Part shown: piece after piece, positions 6,118 to 9,814 of the stretch
How the letters are laid out: each line of letters starts with the position of its first letter
Position numbering within the stretch: the first letter of the stretch is position 1
Assembly (NCBI GenBank): GCA_031380225.1
Contig: JANNFX010000037.1
Coordinates: forward strand, 1-9,814
Source of the DNA: JANNFX01 sp031380225
Lineage (GTDB): Bacteria > Pseudomonadota > Alphaproteobacteria > Rhizobiales > Hyphomicrobiaceae
Direction: 5' to 3'
Length of the DNA stretch: 9,814 bases
Notes under the pieces: model-generated
Told to the model about the DNA's origin: nothing
The model's input: the letters and a program-made list of their open reading frames with translations, nothing else
Database searches by the model: none
Program-made: the position numbers and the translations under genes

Positions 6118-7476
6118 TTATTCAGCTTGCGTCGCCTCTTCAACTGCCTTGATCAAGTCTTCGCGGCTGACCGTTCGTTCAGATGGCTTGGCGGTGGCGA
6201 GGATTAGATCCACAACTTTATCTTCAAAGATGGGTGCACGCAGCTCCTGCAAGGCGCCCGGCGTCTTTTCGTAGAACTCATAGACGTTCTTTTCCTGACC
6301 CGGATAGCGGCGTGCTTCCGTAATCAGCGCCCGGCGCAATTCGTCCTGCGTGACTTCGACTTTGTTGATGTTGCCAATTTCGCCAACCACCAACCCGAGG
6401 CGAACGCGCCGCTCGGCAATCTTGCGATACTCGGCCTTGGCCTCGTCTTCGGTCTTGCCTTCATCAGTAAGCGTCTTGCCTTGGCCTTCAAGCGACTTAG
6501 TCAACTGAGCCCAAATGGCATTGAATTCGCGATCGACAAGCGTCGGTGGCAATTCAAAGTCGTGGGCTTTTTCTAACGCATCAAGCAGTTCGCGCTTGAG
6601 TTTGACGCGCGACGTGCCTTCGAGATCGCGCCTCAAATCAGCCGACACCAGCTCTTTCAACTTGGGAAGATTTTCAGCGCCAAGTTTGGCCGCAAACGCA
6701 TCATCAAGAGCTGGACGTTCCGGCACTTCGACGCCGCGGACTTTGACCTGGAACACAGCGTCTTTGCCCGCCAGCGCTTCGACCGGATAATTGTCTGGGA
6801 AACGCGCGTTTATGGTGTGATTTTCGCCGGCTTTGGCGCCAGTCAACCCATCTTCGAAGCCTGGAATAAAGCCGGCTTGGCCGAGAACCAAGCTCAAACC
6901 GTCGCCCTTGCCGCCTTCAATATCTTGGCCGTCAATTGTGCCGTGATAATCGATGGTAACACGTTCGCCGGTCTTGGCCGCTGCACGTTCCGGCGCGGCA
7001 CTATAGGTGACTGTGCTTTCAATGAGCTGCTCAAGGGCCGAATTGATGCTCGCTTCATCGGGCTCACACACCAGCCTCTCAAGCTTCAGTGTGCTGAAAT
7101 CTGCGATCTTGATTTCAGGCAGAACTTCAAAGTTCATCACATAGGCCAGATCGGTCTTGCCGTTAATGAGATCATCGATGTGATGCTGGTCGGCCAATTC
7201 GATCTGTGGCTGAGCAGCGGCGCGCTCCTTACGCTCGGCAATAGCGGCCAAGCTGGTGTCGCGAATCGTTTGATCCAGCACTTCGCCCATCAGGGCCTTG
7301 CCGTAAAGCTTTCGCACATGCTCAACCGGCACCTTGCCCTTGCGGAACCCTTTGACCTGGACGGTGTCTTTGACTTCGCCCAACTTGGCGGTCAGACGGG
7401 TGCCGATTTCGGCTGCTCCGACAACCACCTTAAGGGTGCGCTTCAGTCCGTCCGAACTCGATTCCACGATCTGCAT
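6118..7476 (-). CDS. tig: Trigger factor (ribosome-associated chaperone and prolyl isomerase)
   Basis: Trigger factor binds the ribosome next to the exit tunnel, shields nascent chains and isomerises X-Pro bonds. The product is 452 residues, a normal length. The N-terminal ribosome-binding domain carries the signature GFRKGKVP (43-50), where Phe-Arg-Lys contacts ribosomal protein uL23. The FKBP-type isomerase domain spans about 160-248 and includes IPGFEDGL (204-211). The helical C-terminal chaperone arms follow, from about 255 to the end. The open frame continues upstream to 7845, straight through the tRNA-Leu gene, so that longer start is false. The ATG at 7476 (MQIVESSSDGLKR) matches the family N-terminus, although its ribosome site is weak. 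The 62-base gap to tRNA-Leu suggests that both share the tRNA promoter. Confidence 0.97.
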   Translation of the reverse strand: MQIVESSSDGLKRTLKVVVGAAEIGTRLTAKLGEVKDTVQVKGFRKGKVPVEHVRKLYGKALMGEVLDQTIRDTSLAAIAERKERAAAQPQIELADQHHIDDLINGKTDLAYVMNFEVLPEIKIADFSTLKLERLVCEPDEASINSALEQLIESTVTYSAAPERAAAKTGERVTIDYHGTIDGQDIEGGKGDGLSLVLGQAGFIPGFEDGLTGAKAGENHTINARFPDNYPVEALAGKDAVFQVKVRGVEVPERPALDDAFAAKLGAENLPKLKELVSADLRRDLEGTSRVKLKRELLDALEKAHDFELPPTLVDREFNAIWAQLTKSLEGQGKTLTDEGKTEDEAKAEYRKIAERRVRLGLVVGEIGNINKVEVTQDELRRALITEARRYPGQEKNVYEFYEKTPGALQELRAPIFEDKVVDLILATAKPSERTVSREDLIKAVEEATQAE

Positions 7477-7538
7477 AATACGGCGTGCTTTCGATATCTC
7501 TGGAGCCGGGCTGACCCGGTCCGGTTGCAATTCAATTA

Positions 7539-7623
<85 letters not shown>

Positions 7624-7712
7624 AATCAGCCTGTCCGGCTGAATGCTCTTGTGTTCGACAAACGTTCTGAGGTGTTGCCCCGGCCCGTCACGAACCGTCG
7701 AGCAGCCAGACG

Positions 7713-7740
7713 TATATAAGCCCCAGGGCCTCAAGATCAA
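7713..7740 (-). promoter_or_regulatory. Housekeeping promoter for tRNA-Leu (and perhaps tig)
   Basis: On the minus strand TTGATC (7740-7735) and TATATA (7718-7713) are separated by 16 bases, close to the sigma-70 consensus. Transcription would begin near 7706, leaving a leader of about 80 bases before the tRNA 5' end. It is the best-looking -35/-10 pair in the window and lies between the upstream terminator and the tRNA, exactly where it is needed. Confidence 0.6.
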
Positions 7741-7812
7741 TCGGGAATATCGAGCTTGGTTGAGCCGAGCCGCGCCGAAATGGCCGCAGGTCGTCAATTG
7801 GAGCCAAAACGC

Positions 7813-7842
7813 AAAAAAGGCCGGGGTTCGCCCCGGCCTTTT
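7813..7842 (-). terminator. Rho-independent terminator of the outer-membrane protein gene
   Basis: A perfect stem of GGCCGGGG (7819-7826) and CCCCGGCC (7831-7838), with a 4-base loop (CGAA on the minus transcript), is extended by A-T pairs to about 12 bp. Six T residues follow on the minus strand (7818-7813). It lies 27 bases past the barrel protein stop codon at 7870. The A and T flanks on both sides mean it could work in both directions, but only the minus strand has a gene ending here. Confidence 0.95.
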
Positions 7843-7869
7843 CATTTTCGATGCCGAAGTGGCCGGAGC

Positions 7870-8772
7870 TTACTTCATCGGCTGGGTGGCGCAGCAGTCG
7901 CCGCCACCGAAGTGATAACGCAAGCCGACCTTGAATTCGTGCGCGTCGATATCGTCGAGTTCAACCTTCGGATTGACGAAGCCGGCGCTGTCAACACGGC
8001 CCGATTCAATGCGGCCCATGTCGATGTATCGGTAGCCGACGTCCAAAACCGTATTGGCCGAAAGCTGGTAGCCAACGCCGGCCATCAACGACCAGGCGAA
8101 GGCGAGATCGCGGTTGCCTTCAATACGGTTGGTGAGGTTCGGGTTATCGGTGAAGTAGACTTCGTCCAAGATGTGGTAGGCGACGCCGACGCCGGCGCCA
8201 AGGTACGGGGTGAAACCGCCGTAGTTGCCGAGGTCCTTATAACCATTGAACATCAAGGTATAGGATTTGAGGCTGGTGTGCATCGGATCGACAACGACCG
8301 GATGCGGTCCGTTGATTGGATCGCCGAAATCAGGGCCGGGATCGAAGTAGCCAGGCTGGCCGTCAAACTTGCGGTCGCCGTGGACGCCAAACATCATTTC
8401 GGCGCGGAAACCGCGCGAGCCCGAACCGCAGCCGACGCCGCCTTCAACGAGCCAAGTATTTTCGAGCGACGATTCGGTCACTGCGTCGGTGATGAAGTGA
8501 TAATCGATTTCGCCGTAGTCAACGACGTTGTTGTTATTGCGGTCGGTGGCAACGCCGTTCGAAACCGGCCACTTGGCGCTCGGGTTACCCGAGCCAGAGA
8601 AGCCGACGTCACCACGGACGTAGCACGGGCCGACGGCCGGAGCCTGGGCGACGTAGTCATCCTTGATTGAGCCACCGTAGTTGCCGAGGTCGGCAGCGTT
8701 TGCGGGAATGGCCAGCACCGAGGCCGATGCCAGGAGCGCGGTGATGAGACCGGCCTTGGTTGCAAGTTTCAT
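7870..8772 (-). CDS. Outer-membrane beta-barrel protein, Omp25/OmpA-like barrel
   Basis: The 300-residue product has a clear signal peptide: charged MKLATK, a hydrophobic core to about residue 22, and cleavage after PANA (26). The mature part is rich in Gly, Tyr, Asn and Asp, with alternating barrel strands such as FTPYLGAGVGVAYHI (187-201), TVLDVGYRYIDMG (241-253) and HEFKVGLRYHF (278-288). This matches the small eight-stranded barrel proteins of rhizobia and Brucella (Omp25/Omp31, RopB type), though the exact subfamily is uncertain. The barrel-closing Phe288 is followed by an odd tail, GGGDCCATQPMK. DLGNYGG occurs twice (28-34 and 180-186). The ATG at 8772 has AGAGGA 8 bases upstream; the longer open frame to 8967 lacks a signal peptide and overlaps the upstream gene. 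A strong terminator follows, and a CtrA-type box precedes it. Likely abundant in the outer membrane. Confidence 0.88.
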   Translation of the reverse strand: MKLATKAGLITALLASASVLAIPANAADLGNYGGSIKDDYVAQAPAVGPCYVRGDVGFSGSGNPSAKWPVSNGVATDRNNNNVVDYGEIDYHFITDAVTESSLENTWLVEGGVGCGSGSRGFRAEMMFGVHGDRKFDGQPGYFDPGPDFGDPINGPHPVVVDPMHTSLKSYTLMFNGYKDLGNYGGFTPYLGAGVGVAYHILDEVYFTDNPNLTNRIEGNRDLAFAWSLMAGVGYQLSANTVLDVGYRYIDMGRIESGRVDSAGFVNPKVELDDIDAHEFKVGLRYHFGGGDCCATQPMK

Positions 8773-8854
8773 TTCTAAAGTCCTCTCTACACGGGTTCGA
8801 TGGGGCTTGGAGCCGCGCAACCCATTTCTGCAGAGACGACAATGACGTGAGCTG

Positions 8855-8870
8855 GTTAAACGACGGTTAA
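8855..8870 (-). promoter_or_regulatory. CtrA-type binding box upstream of the outer-membrane protein gene
   Basis: On the minus strand TTAA (8870-8867), seven bases (CCGTCGT), then TTAAC (8859-8855) is a perfect match to the CtrA consensus TTAA-N7-TTAAC. It sits about 83 bases before the ATG at 8772. A -35-like TTGAAA (8882-8877), which overlaps the stop codon of the upstream permease gene, would put the box over the spacer and a weak -10 (TTAACC). Whether CtrA would activate or repress cannot be told from this. Confidence 0.55.
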
Positions 8871-8878
8871 AGCCTGTT

Positions 8879-9814
8879 TCAAGTTGGAACAGATTCTGGC
8901 GCGGCCACCCCCGCGGCACCCGGCTGTGGCGGTAAAGACTCAGTTTCGGGCGAGTTCGGGCCATCACCGCCCTCGCCTTTACCGCGGCCTCGACCCTTGA
9001 ACGCTTCCCGAAGACCGCCGCGGCACAGCACGTAAAATGCCGGCGTAAAGAGAAGACCGAATAGCGTCACCCCAATCATACCGGAGAACACGGCGGTGCC
9101 GAGCGACTGGCGCATTTCAGCGCCAGCCCCAGTGGCAACGACGAGCGGCAGCACGCCGAGAATAAAGGCCAGCGACGTCATCAGAATAGGCCGCAGCCGG
9201 GTGCGCGCCGCATCCACCGCTGCTTGATAGCGGTCGCGGCCGGCATCTTCAGCCTGCTTGGCGAACTCGACAATCAGAATGGCATTCTTGGCCGCCAAAC
9301 CGACCAGCACCACAAGCCCGACCTCAACCAAAATATTGCGATCAAGCCCGCGCAAGTTGACCCCGATCATCGAGGCTAAAATACAAAGCGGCACAATCAG
9401 AATGACGGCGAGCGGTAAACTCCAGCTTTCATAGAGCGCCGCCAACAAAAGAAATACAAACACCACCGCCGAACCAAACGCGATTTGTGAGGTGTTGCCT
9501 GCCAGCTTTTCCTGCAGTGCGATTTCAGTCCATTCAAAGCCGAAGCCTGCCGGAAGATTTTTTGCGGCCAAATCTTCAAGTGCGGCGATGCCCTGTCCAG
9601 ACGAGTATCCGCGCGCTAAGCCCACTTGCACTTCCGCTGCCGGAAACAAGTTATAGCGCGGCACCCGGTAGGGACCGGTAATGTCTGAGAACGTTGCCAC
9701 CGAACCCAGCGGCACCATATCGCCATTGCTGTTGCGGGTTTTGAGCGCTTCGACGTCGCGCAGTTCGAGCCGGTAAGGATTGTCGGCCTGCGCCGTCACG
9801 CGATAGGTGCGGCC
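8879..9814 (-). CDS. RND multidrug efflux permease (AcrB/MexB type), C-terminal part
   Basis: This is the last 311 residues of an inner-membrane proton-driven efflux pump of the HAE-1 RND family; the gene continues past the right edge (frame open at 9814). The fragment begins in the second periplasmic region (GRTYRVTAQADNPYRL), continues through VPLGSVATF and RYNLFPAAEV, then about five membrane helices corresponding to TM8-TM12. Conserved signatures include AALYESW (126-132), VGLAAKNAILIVEFA (171-185) with the proton-relay Lys176, and RPILMTSLAF (208-217) with its Arg and Thr. After the last helix comes a 47-residue hydrophilic tail rich in Gly, Lys, Glu and Pro (from about 265), longer than in AcrB. 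A GTG at 9799 is internal, not a start. It would normally be paired with a periplasmic adaptor gene upstream, outside the window. Confidence 0.95.
   Translation of the reverse strand, partial: GRTYRVTAQADNPYRLELRDVEALKTRNSNGDMVPLGSVATFSDITGPYRVPRYNLFPAAEVQVGLARGYSSGQGIAALEDLAAKNLPAGFGFEWTEIALQEKLAGNTSQIAFGSAVVFVFLLLAALYESWSLPLAVILIVPLCILASMIGVNLRGLDRNILVEVGLVVLVGLAAKNAILIVEFAKQAEDAGRDRYQAAVDAARTRLRPILMTSLAFILGVLPLVVATGAGAEMRQSLGTAVFSGMIGVTLFGLLFTPAFYVLCRGGLREAFKGRGRGKGEGGDGPNSPETESLPPQPGAAGVAAPESVPT

Noticed and set aside
7756..8670. A 304-codon open frame on the plus strand, antisense to the outer-membrane protein gene
   Set aside because: It overlaps the terminator and a well-supported secreted protein on the other strand; its translation has no recognisable domain and looks like a by-product of GC-biased codon use.
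7870..8967. Extended 365-residue form of the barrel protein
   Set aside because: The added part overlaps the permease gene and would bury the signal peptide; the start at 8772 has a good ribosome site.
8879..9799. Treating GTG at 9799 as the permease start
   Set aside because: The frame stays open to the window edge and encodes typical RND sequence (GRTYR) before it, so the gene is cut off by the window.

Overview
The window is a stretch of alphaproteobacterial chromosome, most likely from the order Hyphomicrobiales (rhizobia and relatives). All genes read on the minus strand. Evidence for the lineage: the protein sequences of Lon, ClpX, ClpP and trigger factor look rhizobial, an Omp25-type surface barrel is present, a perfect CtrA-type box lies upstream of it, and two heptamer repeat families sit in the intergenic DNA. 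I cannot name the genus from sequence alone.

Read in transcription order (high to low coordinates), the window holds: the C-terminal third of an RND drug-efflux permease that runs off the right edge; a 300-residue outer-membrane beta-barrel protein with a clean Rho-independent terminator; tRNA-Leu(UAG) with a good promoter; tig (trigger factor); clpP; clpX; lon; hupB (HU); and tRNA-Val(UAC). The last 254 bases carry no gene but contain a nested hairpin and a five-copy heptamer array.

The block tig-clpP-clpX-lon-hupB is the classical protein-quality-control cluster, with the same order as in Escherichia coli. Trigger factor folds nascent chains at the ribosome exit. ClpX unfolds tagged proteins and feeds them to ClpP. 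Lon degrades misfolded and regulatory proteins. HU compacts DNA. All reading frames are intact and the active-site residues are present. The intergenic gaps are long (about 210 to 340 bases), so each gene probably has its own promoter, with partial read-through possible.

I found no new multi-gene system; coding content is ordinary housekeeping. The interest lies in non-coding DNA: a 25-bp perfect hairpin of heptamers squeezed between hupB and tRNA-Val, a 10-nt sequence inside it that is complementary to the end of hupB including its stop codon, a structured 338-base clpP-clpX gap, and a CtrA-type box at the outer-membrane protein promoter.
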